NCBI GenBank assembly: GCA_013288685.1 | Contig: JABDBM010000029.1 | Location: 1-43,830, forward strand | Reading direction: 5' to 3' | Length of the DNA: 43,830 bases | From: Bacteroidota bacterium | GTDB lineage: Bacteria; Bacteroidota; Bacteroidia; Sphingobacteriales; Sphingobacteriaceae | Shown: positions 17,213-26,737 of the stretch, one piece after another | Layout: each line of letters begins with the position of its first letter | How positions within the stretch are numbered: position 1 is the first letter of the stretch | Notes under the pieces: model-generated | Databases searched by the model: none | What the model was told of the DNA's origin: nothing | Seen by the model: the letters and a program-made list of their open reading frames with translations, nothing else | Translations under genes and position numbers: made by a program

Positions 17213-18326
17213 ACAGCCTGTACCTAAGCCTTAGGTATAGCTTGTTTAAAAAAGTTGCTTTCGTTATGGGGTAGTTAAGTTTCGCTGCCAAATTGCCAAT
17301 GTACGATGCTAACAACCTTAACTCGGCGGCAGGCAGTTGTTCGTTATGCAGGTGCTGATGTGGTTTTAGGATCTGATCAGGACCCGCTTGCTGCGCAGAT
17401 GAACTATTGGCCTTAACTGGTAAACCTGCAACCGTTGGCCTTAGGATACTTTCAGAAAAACCGATATTCAGAAAAGAGGCAATTTGATCGGTCACTGTTG
17501 TCGGATTTTCGCAAAGTTGCTCGTACCGTACTACCAAAAACCGCGGGTCATTTAAATACGATGGGGTAAGCGCCACACGGAATGATAGTTTCATATCCTT
17601 TAGCACCGTCCTGATATAAAGTGCGGGCTCCATTTCTTTGCGCGAAATAAGTGTAGCAACAGGCTCGCGAACTACATGGATAATTTTTGCACCGGGCATT
17701 TCCTTCCAAATCCTGTTTAAAAAACGTTCATTAGTTGGGGTTTTATCAACCCATAACGCCGCCGCAGTATTTGTGCACGATGCATAAGCAAGTACCACCG
17801 CTGTATGGGGCCATTGCGTTTTCTCGCGCTGATACAAAATTTTCCACCATGCCATTAAATATCGGGCAAAATCTACATAAGGTGAACCTGCAGCACAAGT
17901 GCGCCCCAATAACCAATAAGGGGGTTGATTGATGGGATTAGCTAATCGTCGCAGCCATTCGGTACCTAAAAATGTCGGCCACTCATTTTCGGACAATGCT
18001 TGCAGCTTAAATTCAAGATTGGTAAAATAGGTACCTTCCGATGGCAATACGGCCAGTTCCGGATGTCCGTCCAATAGATTTCTAAGTAGTGTAGTGCCGC
18101 TTCGGTGAACGCCGCAAATAAAAACGGGAGAGGCTGCCAGCTTAAGCCCATGCGACACTTGTTGAGCTGATAATGCCATTGGCCCCAATTGCACCGCAGC
18201 CGCCCAAACCGTTTGCGACCACATCGCAGCGGCCTTTATAAGTGCTGCCGAAGGACTTTCTTCCAGCCGATACACCGGAAGCAATGTATTTAAAACGTCT
18301 TCTGCTTCAATTATTTTTAATGACAT
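17211..18326 (-). CDS. Sulfotransferase family protein (PAPS-dependent)
   Basis: This protein probably transfers sulfate from PAPS to an unknown acceptor; length 371 aa. The 5'-phosphosulfate loop is GVHRSGTTLLRNLL (72-85), with Arg75, Ser76, Gly77 and Thr78. The 3'-phosphate-binding segment is IIHVVREPVATLISR (215-229), with the Arg and Ser expected for PAPS contact. The N-terminal 60 residues are helical and outside the core domain. No signal peptide is visible, so it is cytoplasmic or peripheral. It is convergent with the M13 gene and has no obvious partner, such as a PAPS-synthesis gene, in the window. The acceptor could be a lipid, glycan or peptide. Confidence 0.85.
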   Translation of the reverse strand: MSLKIIEAEDVLNTLLPVYRLEESPSAALIKAAAMWSQTVWAAAVQLGPMALSAQQVSHGLKLAASPVFICGVHRSGTTLLRNLLDGHPELAVLPSEGTYFTNLEFKLQALSENEWPTFLGTEWLRRLANPINQPPYWLLGRTCAAGSPYVDFARYLMAWWKILYQREKTQWPHTAVVLAYASCTNTAAALWVDKTPTNERFLNRIWKEMPGAKIIHVVREPVATLISRKEMEPALYIRTVLKDMKLSFRVALTPSYLNDPRFLVVRYEQLCENPTTVTDQIASFLNIGFSESILRPTVAGLPVKANSSSAQQAGPDQILKPHQHLHNEQLPAAELRLLASYIGNLAAKLNYPITKATFLNKLYLRLRYRL

Positions 18327-18411
18327 TAGTTAATTGGGGCGCACTAATTTAAAAATAAAATTGACAATGTTATCAATATGCTCCTATAATCATCCGGCAC
18401 GCACGCGGTTG

Positions 18412-19689
18412 TTATTTACCGCCCAATAAATATTTTACGCCCACACATATTGACTTGTTCGCAATATCTATGTTATCCGGAAAAGTAGTTACACTGCTGC
18501 CGGCCGTATAATAGGTAACAAACAACTCTATTCTTTTATTAAAAACAGCTCCGGCTTGTAACGAATAATTAACCCAGAAAGACTTAAATTTATAAAGGTA
18601 ATCAGAACTAAAACCGTTAGATACGATGGGATTATTATCAGGAGTTGACGAATTATTATCCGACACGCCTCCGTCAATATATATTTTCAACTTTTCCTTA
18701 TTGTAAACATTAACCAAAATTTGCGGCGTAACCGAAAATGTACGTTCTGTAAAAGCGAGACTATACATATTAATGGTGGTATTGGGCCCAGTTACAGAGT
18801 GATCAAATCTGTCGTTTGAATACGAATAAGATAACTCGAGCCTGAAAATAATCCGTTGTACATTAGGGTTAATAAAGAAATCGGCCCCAAGCGCAATTTT
18901 AGGCGCCGTAGAACTTGAGTTTCGTACCGTGTTAGCAGGAATTGCCGGATTGAACGCGGCGTAGGTATATTTTGTATTGGTACTGTTTGCGCCAAGGCTG
19001 GCAAATAATCTTATGCCTGATGGTTTTTTATTGGTATTGCTACTTCGGTCTTGTTCATAACCCCCGTTATTATTTATCAGGTTCACAATCCTTGCGAGGT
19101 CAGCTTCGTTAAACATAACGTCATTTATCTTATCCAATAATTTTGAATTCCCGTTGTTAAGTTTGGCATTATACAGCTGCAATTGCCCCCGATAGGTATT
19201 ATGCTCAACAATGCCGTTTGAAGCCCCATCGTAATAGGTATAATACTTTAACTCAACAGGCTGCCCATTTGTTTCGGCGATAAAAAATCGGTTTTTACTG
19301 GGTTCATTGTTATAAAAAAGCGTTAAATGCTTGCCTGTTATTAATGGCTTTAAAAACACGGCGCCGGCGGTTACACTTGTATCCAGGCCGTAAGGTAAAT
19401 TAGGAACGATATTTTTGTTGGTACTAATTACACCAACATAACTAACATAACTTTCAAAGCCGGTTATTTGAAATGCTTTGATGTCGTTAGGCGTATATTG
19501 CTGTACGGCTTTGTCGGTTTTACTTACCTTAAAATCAACTGATACCGGAAAATAACCCGATTCAGGGTAGTTGACAAATCCTTTTAAAGTATCACCATTG
19601 TTTTTTAAAACATAACCCGGCTGGTAATTTGATTGGGCGAAAATAATTGACGGTAGGGCGATAAGCAAGGCAATAGTAAATAATCTCAT
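18412..19689 (-). CDS. Secreted protein with C-terminal outer-membrane beta-barrel region (unknown function)
   Basis: I recognise the general type, a PorT-like outer-membrane protein of Bacteroidota, but not a function. The 425-aa product has a signal peptide ending FAQ (residue 19). An N-terminal conserved region follows, including GYVLKNNGDTLKGFVNYPESG (about 25-45). A low-complexity NNN-rich patch lies near 205-220. The C-terminal 200 residues alternate polar and hydrophobic residues and end in VGVKYLLGGK, typical of a barrel closing strand. It is likely surface-related and stands alone. The gap before it holds no clear promoter I can name. Confidence 0.75.
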   Translation of the reverse strand: MRLFTIALLIALPSIIFAQSNYQPGYVLKNNGDTLKGFVNYPESGYFPVSVDFKVSKTDKAVQQYTPNDIKAFQITGFESYVSYVGVISTNKNIVPNLPYGLDTSVTAGAVFLKPLITGKHLTLFYNNEPSKNRFFIAETNGQPVELKYYTYYDGASNGIVEHNTYRGQLQLYNAKLNNGNSKLLDKINDVMFNEADLARIVNLINNNGGYEQDRSSNTNKKPSGIRLFASLGANSTNTKYTYAAFNPAIPANTVRNSSSTAPKIALGADFFINPNVQRIIFRLELSYSYSNDRFDHSVTGPNTTINMYSLAFTERTFSVTPQILVNVYNKEKLKIYIDGGVSDNNSSTPDNNPIVSNGFSSDYLYKFKSFWVNYSLQAGAVFNKRIELFVTYYTAGSSVTTFPDNIDIANKSICVGVKYLLGGK

Positions 19690-19855
19690 TTATTGTGAAC
19701 AGATTTAAGTGGTAACTTTTGTCTGCTGCTAAAATATAAATTGTTTTATCAATTAAAACAATTTAACTGAACAATAAAAAAATTCCACCCAAACTGCCGA
19801 AACCTAAAAATGGACAAATAGAGTAACATAACGTTGTCCACGGAATCAATATTTT

Positions 19856-20698
19856 TTATTTGCAATTTCTATCTATGCGTTCTTGTGCATAACCGGCTCC
19901 CAATTGTTTTGCTTTATGCCAATCTGCGCAAGCTCCCGCGCTATCTTTATTATTTAATTTAGAATTCCCTCTGTTGAAATAAGCCATTGCATTCTGTGGT
20001 TCTAACTCAAGTGCCCGGTTATAGTCTTCAATAGCCTCACTATATTCACCGGCTTCATCTTTATTTGCCGCTCTGTTAATAATTGCGTCGGTAAAATCCG
20101 GGGCTAATTCAATCGCTTTATCATAATCTCTTCTTGCCGCCTTCCAGGTATATAGTTCATCTTTCGCTATCGCCCTTGAATACCATGCATTCGGATCTCG
20201 CGGATTTATTTTAATAACAGTAGAAAAATGTATGATTGCCAACCCTAAATTTTGATTTTGATAAGCCTCCATAGCGCTCTCAAAATAGCGATCTTCCAAA
20301 CTTGGGTGTAAATCCGGAAACTCCTGTTTTGAAGCATCCGCCATTGCGCCATATCCGGAAAGCCTGCAATCAAATTTATATCCTTTACAATTAAGATCTA
20401 ATGCCCAAAACATCAAATTATCTTTATCCACAGGAAAAGGAACAGCATCCCCTCTAAGTACCCAATGCCCCGCATTTTTTGCTACTTCGTTAATTGTAAA
20501 CTTATAGTTGTCCGTCAAAAAACGTCCTAAAGATTCAAGTTTAGTTTTACTGTCAGAGATAAAATCGAAATCGTACGTCGCTAAAGCATAATCGTCAATC
20601 CCGCTCGCTCTTCTTCGTTCGTAAACGTCATTTGCCGACACCATTTCTTTTCCAAAGTTGTCGTTAAATTGTTGGCGGGTAAAAAATCGCACTTCCAT
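19856..20698 (-). CDS. RraB-like domain fused to TPR repeats
   Basis: Residues about 35-122 match the RraB (ribonuclease E inhibitor) fold: ATYDFDFIS, a helix, a GHWVLRGDAVP strand and a final YDGW-like segment, here FDCRLSGYGAMAD. Residues about 137-268 form four tetratricopeptide repeats, seen in AWYSRAIAKDE, AIINRAANKDE and AYFNRGNSK with the following ACADWHKAKQLGA. No signal peptide is present, so the protein is cytoplasmic. RraB normally binds RNase E in gamma-proteobacteria; in Bacteroidota the family's partner is unknown, and the TPR tail suggests another protein partner. The RraB assignment is by eye and moderately sure; the TPRs are certain. Confidence 0.72.
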   Translation of the reverse strand: MEVRFFTRQQFNDNFGKEMVSANDVYERRRASGIDDYALATYDFDFISDSKTKLESLGRFLTDNYKFTINEVAKNAGHWVLRGDAVPFPVDKDNLMFWALDLNCKGYKFDCRLSGYGAMADASKQEFPDLHPSLEDRYFESAMEAYQNQNLGLAIIHFSTVIKINPRDPNAWYSRAIAKDELYTWKAARRDYDKAIELAPDFTDAIINRAANKDEAGEYSEAIEDYNRALELEPQNAMAYFNRGNSKLNNKDSAGACADWHKAKQLGAGYAQERIDRNCK

Positions 20699-20724
20699 TA
20701 TTTTGTGCTAGGTTAAGGTGTGGT

Positions 20725-20764
20725 AAGACTTACGATGTTTCAAAAACTTCGCAAGTCTTTTTTT
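20725..20764 (+). terminator. Hairpin with T-run between metF and the RraB-TPR gene
   Basis: AAGACTTACGA (20725-20735) pairs with TCGCAAGTCTT (20749-20759) with one mismatch, then TTTTT. The T-run points on the plus strand although both flanking genes are on the minus strand, so its role is unclear. Confidence 0.35.
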
Positions 20765-20766
20765 AG

Positions 20767-21723
20767 TTAAAATATCGCTTCAGCAATCCTTTTTGTCGGC
20801 CCGGCGTTACTCATGGTATAAAAATGCAGCACAGGTACCCCAAATTTCATTAATTCGCGGCACTGGTTAATCATCCATTCAATCCCTGCATCTTTTACCT
20901 CTTTGTCCGATTTGCAATTGGTAATCAGATCGCACAAATCTTCGGGCATATCAATGTGGAATGTTTTTGATAAACCAACCAATTGTTTTAAAGTAGTGAT
21001 AGGTTTTAGTCCTGGGATTATGGGTACATTAATGCCATTAGCCCGACAGTTATTTACAAAATCAAAATATTTCTGATTATCAAAAAACATTTGGGTTACT
21101 ATAAAGCCTGCGCCCATATCTACCTTTTGTTTAAGATATTTAAAGTCGGTTTTCAGGTTTGGGGCCTCAAAATGTTTTTCGGGATACCCGGCTACGCCAA
21201 TGCAGAAATCGGTTTTCAGGTTTTCGCCCAGGTTTTCGTGCAGGTAAATACCATTGTTCATATTCACTACCTGCTGCAGCAAATCTGTGGCGTAATGGTG
21301 ACCGTTAGCATTTGGCACAAATGAAGAATCGCCCATACGGGCATCGCCACGCAAAACAAGCACATTTTCAATACCCAAAAATTGCAGGTCAATCAGGCCA
21401 TTTTCGGTTTCATCCTTGGTAAAACCACCGCAAAGCAGGTGCGGCACGGTATCTACCTTGTACTTATTCATAATTGCCGCACAAATGGCGATGGTACCCG
21501 GCCGTTTGCGATAACTCAGCTTTTCCAGCAAGCCATTAGGATGCTGTTTATAAATATAATCCTCGCGCAGCGAAGTCACATCAATAAACGGCGGGTTAAA
21601 TTCCATCAGCGGATCAATAGCATCGTAGATTCCTTGAATACTGTGCCCCTTTAACGGCGGTATTAATTCGAATGAGAAAAGTGTTTTGCCTTTGGCGTTG
21701 CTGATGTGTTCGGTTATCTTCAT
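20767..21723 (-). CDS. metF: Methylenetetrahydrofolate reductase
   Basis: This FAD enzyme reduces 5,10-methylene-THF to 5-methyl-THF, the methyl donor for MetH. The 318-aa product has the family start FSFELIPP with the catalytic-region Glu19, then DVTSLRED, the LVLRGDA strand (about 121-127), and GAGFIVTQMFFDNQKYFDFV (about 210-229). The length is usual for bacterial MetF. It is last in the metH > S23 > metF order, so the riboswitch at 26196 likely governs it, unless the inverted repeats around the S23 gene break the transcript. The start codon is 7 bases from the left repeat arm, leaving little room for its own upstream signals. Confidence 0.95.
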   Translation of the reverse strand: MKITEHISNAKGKTLFSFELIPPLKGHSIQGIYDAIDPLMEFNPPFIDVTSLREDYIYKQHPNGLLEKLSYRKRPGTIAICAAIMNKYKVDTVPHLLCGGFTKDETENGLIDLQFLGIENVLVLRGDARMGDSSFVPNANGHHYATDLLQQVVNMNNGIYLHENLGENLKTDFCIGVAGYPEKHFEAPNLKTDFKYLKQKVDMGAGFIVTQMFFDNQKYFDFVNNCRANGINVPIIPGLKPITTLKQLVGLSKTFHIDMPEDLCDLITNCKSDKEVKDAGIEWMINQCRELMKFGVPVLHFYTMSNAGPTKRIAEAIF

Positions 21724-21730
21724 TGTAATT

Positions 21731-21794
21731 AGTAGCAGTAGCAGGTTTTAGTAGCAGTAATACTTTTAGTTGCAGTAGCAGGTTTTAGTAGCAC
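21731..21794. repeat. Left arm of the repeat pair around the first S23 gene
   Basis: This arm is built from words GTAGCAG, TTGCAG and GGTTTTAGTAGCA. A 22-bp unit occurs exactly twice (21735-21756 and 21772-21793, period 37). The same words return inverted at 22261-22323. Confidence 0.9.
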
Positions 21795-21823
21795 TTTATT
21801 TCTCTCTTAATTAGTTTTTAGTA

Positions 21824-22207
21824 TTAATTAGTCTTTGGTTTCGGAACGAATTTCTCTGGGTTTTGCGCCATTGAGTATAACATTCGACCTATTTCATTGT
21901 ACTTATCTTGTAGCACCTTGTGAGCGGTAGTATCTATATAGCCACAATCTAAAGCAAAATCCAGCCAGATTGATGTTTCAGTAGCTTCGCCGTCAGCATC
22001 AGTCATTTTCGAAGTAAAGTGCTTAGGATAAATCCTTTTACGATAGCCCTCGCCTATGTTTATACAAACAGAACGTGATGACCGGCGTATTTGGTCAGTT
22101 AGCGAGTAAGTTTCCTCTTTCGGGAATTTCAGCGTTAATAATCGAATTTCACGAGCCGCGTCAAACGCCACCTGATAAACTTTTAATTCTCTAAAACTTC
22201 CTGTCAT
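21824..22207 (-). CDS. Four-helix-bundle protein (S23 / 23S rRNA intervening-sequence family)
   Basis: This is a small all-helical protein of 127 aa of the S23 family (TIGR02436/PF05635). Family marks are FRELKVYQVAFDAAREI at the start, LTDQIRRSSRSVCINIGEG in the middle and the acidic ATETSIWLDFALDCGYI helix. The family was first found inside 23S rRNA insertions, and the accessory protein Avd of diversity-generating retroelements has the same bundle fold. Its molecular role outside those elements is unknown; nucleic-acid binding through basic surface residues is likely. Here it lies between metH and metF, enclosed by inverted arms of stuttering repeats, and looks like an inserted cassette in the methionine operon. 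Confidence 0.9.
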   Translation of the reverse strand: MTGSFRELKVYQVAFDAAREIRLLTLKFPKEETYSLTDQIRRSSRSVCINIGEGYRKRIYPKHFTSKMTDADGEATETSIWLDFALDCGYIDTTAHKVLQDKYNEIGRMLYSMAQNPEKFVPKPKTN

Positions 22208-22260
22208 AATAGCTTTATTTACGATGGTTTAGTTTCTATCAATACACTCTTTTCCAAAAA

Positions 22261-22323
22261 TGCTACTTCTTACTACTTCCTGCAACTGTTTTCAAGACTG
22301 CTACTACCTCCTGCCACTGCCAC
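22261..22323. repeat. Right arm (inverted) of the repeat pair around the first S23 gene
   Basis: TGCTACTTCTTACTACTTCC (22261-22280) and ACTGCTACTACCTCCTGCC (22297-22315) are inverted forms of the words in 21731-21794. The arm ends at the base before the metH stop codon. Confidence 0.85.
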
Positions 22324-25300
22324 TCAATAGTTTAAATTCGGCCCCAGCCATCTCTCTACCGTCTCAACCGCCATATCCTTCCTCACTGCATAATCCTCCA
22401 CCTGATCTTTACTAATCTTTCCCAAACCAAAATACCTGGCCTGCGGATGTGCAAAATAAAAACCGCTTACGGACGCTGCCGGCATCATGGCCAAACTTTC
22501 GGTGAGGTGCATGTGGGCATTATCTTCGGCTTTTAATATCTCAAATAACGTAGTCTTCTCGGTATGATCCGGACAAGCAGGGTATCCCGGCGCCGGGCGG
22601 ATGCCCTGGTATTCTTCTTTTATCAGTTCATCCGTACCCAATTGCTCGCTTTTGGCATAACCCCAGTATTCTTTGCGCACCAGTTCGTGCATTTTTTCGG
22701 CGAAAGCTTCGGCTAAACGGTCGGCAAGGGCTTTGGCCATAATGCTATTGTAATCATCGTGATCGCGCTCAAATTCGGCAACCAGTTCATCGCATCCAAT
22801 GCCGGTTGTTACGGCAAAGCCACCCCAATAATCGGGTATGCCGCTTTCTTTTGGTGCGATAAAATCCGACAGCGCATAATAAGGCTCACCTTTTACTTTT
22901 TCCGACTGCTGGCGCAGCGTATGGATACGGGTTAACAGCGTTTTGCGCGAATCATCGGTATATACCTCAATATCGTCGCCTACGCTGTTAGCCGGCCAAA
23001 AACCAATTACTCCGCTTGCCTGCAGCAATTTTTCGCTTACAATTTTCTTTAACAATGCCTGTGCATCGTCGTACAGTTTTTTGGCTTCGTCGCCCACATA
23101 TTTGTCGGCAAATATTTTAGGGTAGCTGCCCCGCAGTTCCCAGGTATGGAAAAATGGCGTCCAATCGATATAAGGCACTAACTCTTCCAGCGGATAAGCC
23201 TCAAAAACTTTGGTGCCGGTTAACTTCGGTTTAGGGGCAACATCACCATCTAAACTGATCTGGAATTTCTGTCCCCTTGCCTCTTCAATACTTACAAAAC
23301 GCTTGTCCGATTTTTTATTTAGATGAGCCTCGCGTGCCTTTGCATATTCGTCTTTTATTCCTTGTATATACGGGCCGCGCTGGTCCTTATTCATCAGGCT
23401 GCTGCAAACGGTAACACTTCTCGAAGCATCCAGCACATGTATTGCAGGTCCGGAATAATGCGGATCAACCTTTACTGCGGCATGTATCCGAGATGTAGTA
23501 GCACCGCCAATAATCAACGGAATAGTAAACCCTTCGCGCTCCATTTCCTTGGCAAAATGCACCATTTCATCCAGCGATGGGGTAATTAAACCACTGAGGC
23601 CAATGATATCTACATTTTGTTTTTTTGCTTCTTCAATGATGCGCTGTGCAGGCACCATCACGCCCAAATCAATCACCTCGAAATTGTTGCAGGCCAAAAC
23701 AACGCCCACTATATTTTTACCAATATCGTGTACATCGCCTTTTACCGTCGCCATTAATACCTTGCCGGCATTGGCCCTGCTATTGCTGGAATCTTCTCCT
23801 GCATCAATAACCCGCTGCTTTTCCAATTCGATAAAAGGGAGTAAATAAGCCACCGCCTTTTTCATTACGCGGGCCGATTTCACCACCTGCGGTAAAAACA
23901 TTTTGCCGGCGCCAAACAGGTCGCCTACAATGTTCATGCCGTCCATTAACGGGCCTTCAATAACCTCTAATGGTTTAGCATAAGCCTGGCGGGCTTCCTC
24001 AACATCATCATCCAGGTACTCAATAATGCCTTTTACCAACGCATGCGATAAGCGTTCGGCAACGGGGGCTTTGCGCCATTCCTCGTCGCGCACCACTTCT
24101 TTACCTTTTGATTTAATGGTATCCGCAAACTCCACCAAACGTTCGGTGGCGTCATCGCGGCGGTTCAGCAGCACGTCTTCAACCAGTTCCAATAAATTCT
24201 TCGGAATTTCTTCATAAACTTCCAGCATCCCGGCGTTTACAATGCCCATATCCAAACCAGCCTTAATCGCATGGTACAAAAATGCCGAGTGCATAGCCTC
24301 GCGCACCACGTTATTACCCCTGAACGAGAATGATATATTACTTACCCCTCCGCTTACTTTGGCATACGGCAGGTTTTGTTTTATCCATCGGGTAGCCTCA
24401 ATAAAATCAACCGCATAGTTGTTATGCTCTTCCAGGCCGGTTGCTACAGTAAGGATGTTTGGATCGAAAATAATATCCTGTGGCGGAAAGCCAATTTCAT
24501 TAACCAATATATTGTATGAGCGCTGGCAGATTTCCTTACGGCGATCCAATGAATCGGCCTGACCGGTTTCGTCAAAAGCCATCACAACGGTTGCAGCGCC
24601 GTAGCTTAATATCTTACGGGCATATTCTTTAAATTTCTCTTCACCCTCTTTTAGCGATATGGAATTGACGATGCCTTTCCCTTGCAAACATTTTAAGCCG
24701 GCTTCAATAACCGTCCATTTTGACGAGTCGATCATGATGGGTAGTTTGGCAATATCGGGCTCCGAAGCTACCAGGTTAAGAAATTTCACCATCACGGCTT
24801 CGGAGTCAATCATCCCCTCGTCCATGTTGATATCGATGATCTGCGCACCACCCTCCACTTGTTGCAAGGCAACAGCCAGGGCCGCTTCGTAATCCTCGGC
24901 CAAAATCAGCTTCGAAAACTTGGGCGAACCGGTGATATTGGTACGTTCGCCAATGTTGGCGAAATTAGTTTCGGGGGTTAGGGTTATGGCTTCCAATCCG
25001 CTTAAACGCAGGTAAGGTTCAATTACCGGTTTTACGCGTGGCGGATATTTTGAAGCCTTATCGGCGATACATTTAATGTGCTCGGGCGTTGTACCACAAC
25101 AACCGCCAACAATATTTACCAGCCCGGCTTTCATGAAATCGTCTACCTGGTGGGCCGTTTCGTGCGCGGTTTCATCGTACTGGCCAAATTCGTTTGGCAA
25201 ACCGGCATTGGGATAGGCCGAAATAAACACATTTGCCTTTACTGAAAGCTCTTCCAAATGCGGCCGCATTTCTTTTGCGCCCAATGCGCAATTTAAGCCA

Positions 25301-26043
25301 ACCGATAATAAATTGGCATGACTTACCGAATTCCAAAACGCCTCAACCGTTTGACCAGATAAAGTACGGCCCGATGCATCGGTAATAGTACCCGAAATCA
25401 TAATGGCCCCATCACCTCTGAAAGGCGCATAATCTTTTCCCGCGGCTCTGCTCTCGTTCCGGTAACGATCAATTGCAAACAGGGCAGCTTTTGCATTTAG
25501 TGTATCAAATATAGTCTCGATAATCAGCAAATCTGAACCACCATCAACTAAACCGCGAACCTGGTCGTAATAGGCCCCAGCCAGGTCATCAAAACTAACG
25601 GCTCGGTAACCCGGGTCGTTTACATCGGGTGAAAGTGACGCAGTACGATTGGTAGGCCCCACAGCACCGGCCACAAAGCGCGGTTTGTTTGGATTTTTAG
25701 CAGTGTATTCATCTGCCACTTCCCGGGCAATTCTTGCGCCCTCATAACTCAATTCATAAGCTAATTCTTCCAGGTGATAATCAGCCAGCGAAATGCGCTG
25801 GGTGCTAAAGGTATTGGTTTCAATAATATCAGCGCCCGCATCCAGGTATTCGGCATGAATAGCTTTTATAACATCCGGACGGGTGATGTTCAGCAGGTCG
25901 TTATTACCCTTTAAATCAGAGGCATGGTCACGAAAACGGTCGCCACGAAAATCAGCTTCCGATAGTTCGTACCGCTGTATCATGGTGCCCATTGCTCCGT
26001 CAATTACCAGGATGCGTTTTTCAAGTTCTTTTCTAATATCCAT
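22324..26043 (-). CDS. metH: Cobalamin-dependent methionine synthase
   Basis: This enzyme methylates homocysteine to methionine with methyl-THF through methylcobalamin. The full-length 1239-aa protein has all four modules. The homocysteine/zinc domain (1-325) has the double Cys of GGCCGTT at about 313-314. The pterin domain (about 355-620) has [11 protein letters not shown]. The B12 cap and binding domain (about 650-890) has DVHDIGK with cobalt-ligand His at about 769. The activation domain (about 905-1239) has [12 protein letters not shown] near 1151 for AdoMet binding. No frameshift is seen. It is the first gene after the SAM-I riboswitch, so expression should fall when SAM is plentiful. 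Confidence 0.98.
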   Translation of the reverse strand: MDIRKELEKRILVIDGAMGTMIQRYELSEADFRGDRFRDHASDLKGNNDLLNITRPDVIKAIHAEYLDAGADIIETNTFSTQRISLADYHLEELAYELSYEGARIAREVADEYTAKNPNKPRFVAGAVGPTNRTASLSPDVNDPGYRAVSFDDLAGAYYDQVRGLVDGGSDLLIIETIFDTLNAKAALFAIDRYRNESRAAGKDYAPFRGDGAIMISGTITDASGRTLSGQTVEAFWNSVSHANLLSVGLNCALGAKEMRPHLEELSVKANVFISAYPNAGLPNEFGQYDETAHETAHQVDDFMKAGLVNIVGGCCGTTPEHIKCIADKASKYPPRVKPVIEPYLRLSGLEAITLTPETNFANIGERTNITGSPKFSKLILAEDYEAALAVALQQVEGGAQIIDINMDEGMIDSEAVMVKFLNLVASEPDIAKLPIMIDSSKWTVIEAGLKCLQGKGIVNSISLKEGEEKFKEYARKILSYGAATVVMAFDETGQADSLDRRKEICQRSYNILVNEIGFPPQDIIFDPNILTVATGLEEHNNYAVDFIEATRWIKQNLPYAKVSGGVSNISFSFRGNNVVREAMHSAFLYHAIKAGLDMGIVNAGMLEVYEEIPKNLLELVEDVLLNRRDDATERLVEFADTIKSKGKEVVRDEEWRKAPVAERLSHALVKGIIEYLDDDVEEARQAYAKPLEVIEGPLMDGMNIVGDLFGAGKMFLPQVVKSARVMKKAVAYLLPFIELEKQRVIDAGEDSSNSRANAGKVLMATVKGDVHDIGKNIVGVVLACNNFEVIDLGVMVPAQRIIEEAKKQNVDIIGLSGLITPSLDEMVHFAKEMEREGFTIPLIIGGATTSRIHAAVKVDPHYSGPAIHVLDASRSVTVCSSLMNKDQRGPYIQGIKDEYAKAREAHLNKKSDKRFVSIEEARGQKFQISLDGDVAPKPKLTGTKVFEAYPLEELVPYIDWTPFFHTWELRGSYPKIFADKYVGDEAKKLYDDAQALLKKIVSEKLLQASGVIGFWPANSVGDDIEVYTDDSRKTLLTRIHTLRQQSEKVKGEPYYALSDFIAPKESGIPDYWGGFAVTTGIGCDELVAEFERDHDDYNSIMAKALADRLAEAFAEKMHELVRKEYWGYAKSEQLGTDELIKEEYQGIRPAPGYPACPDHTEKTTLFEILKAEDNAHMHLTESLAMMPAASVSGFYFAHPQARYFGLGKISKDQVEDYAVRKDMAVETVERWLGPNLNY

Positions 26044-26054
26044 GTGTTCAATAG

Positions 26055-26151
26055 GCAGTTTGCAGTTGCCGGTTTGCAGTTAGTTTGTCCGCAATTAAAA
26101 TTACTGGTTTGCAGCAAAAACTGCCAACCGCCAACTAATAACTGCAAACTC
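26055..26151. repeat. Inverted word repeat (TTTGCAGTT type) in the metH leader
   Basis: Left words at 26055-26087 (GCAGTTTGCAGTTGCCGG and GTTTGCAGTT) return inverted at 26106-26151 (AACTGCCAACCGCCAAC, AACTGCAAACTC). The pair separates the riboswitch from the metH start codon. Confidence 0.75.
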
Positions 26152-26195
26152 AAAAAAAGGGCTTATATCGAAAAGTCGGGTATTGAATGACTCTC

Positions 26196-26303
26196 GCTTA
26201 TCTTTCTTGCCGGTGTAAACCAGTCAAGTAGAATGTAGCACCTTGTAAGCACAGGTTGCCAAGACATCGCAGGGTCTAATCCCTCCGTCTTTCTCCATAA
26301 GCA
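26196..26303 (-). promoter_or_regulatory. SAM-I (S-box) riboswitch upstream of metH
   Basis: On the minus strand the conserved S-box words appear in order: GCTTATGGAGAAAGACGGAGG (P1 and the following core, from 26303), GGCAACCTG (26260-26252), AAGGTGCTA (26244-26236) and GATAAGC closing P1 (26202-26196). P1 pairs GCTTAT with ATAAGC. The element senses S-adenosylmethionine and lowers downstream expression. About 150 bases separate it from the metH ATG. I cannot identify a clean terminator after it, so it may act on translation or through a weak stem near 26160-26195. Confidence 0.9.
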
Positions 26304-26451
26304 GCGCAAAGATGCGCAATATCAAATTAACATGCAATAGCGTTTTGTTGTCTTAAGGCAATATTCAGAAGCGACCGGCTTGCGAGAACAGCATTTAAGA
26401 TGGTTCAAAGTGCTGAAAGCATTGCCTGGAAAATTTGCCAATCGCCCAAAT

Positions 26452-26552
26452 CATGGTTTACACATGGTTTACACTTTTTTTCATATTTTTTTATTAAGTA
26501 TCTAATAATCAAATAGTTAATAAAAAAACATGGTTTACATGTGTAAATCATG
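26452..26552. promoter_or_regulatory. Three CATGGTTTACA copies, one within a palindrome (possible regulator sites)
   Basis: CATGGTTTACA occurs at 26452-26462 and 26463-26473 in direct tandem, and at 26529-26539 as the first half of a 24-bp near-palindrome (26529-26552). They lie in the non-coding gap between the riboswitch and the BI-1 gene, which otherwise shows nothing. Confidence 0.4.
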
Positions 26553-26663
26553 TTTATAAATAGATCCTCACCTGTAAATCAATAAATTGCTAACAAACAT
26601 AGCGTACATGTGAAAACCTTGTATCAATATGCGGCACAACGGCCTATAAAGTTACCGATAACA

Positions 26664-26723
26664 AAAATGCCGGCAAAAAGCTTAATGGTAATTTATTAAA
26701 ACTTTTCACCGGCACTTCTTTTT
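26664..26723 (-). terminator. Terminator after the Bax-inhibitor-1 gene (possibly bidirectional)
   Basis: AATGCCGGCAAAAAG (26666-26680) faces CTTTTCACCGGCACT (26702-26716), pairing throughout if G-U pairs are allowed. TTTTTGTT follows on the minus strand and CTTTTT on the plus strand. Confidence 0.65.
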
Positions 26724-26737
26724 AATGCTGATTGCTA

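Noticed and set aside
21724..22323. Diversity-generating retroelement
   Set aside because: The S23 protein shares the Avd fold, but no reverse transcriptase, template/variable repeat pair or A-specific mismatches are seen in the window.
26154..26195. Intrinsic terminator as expression platform of the SAM riboswitch
   Set aside because: The possible stem (GAGAGTC with GACTTTT) relies on G-U pairs and the T-run is about 12 bases away, so I did not call it.
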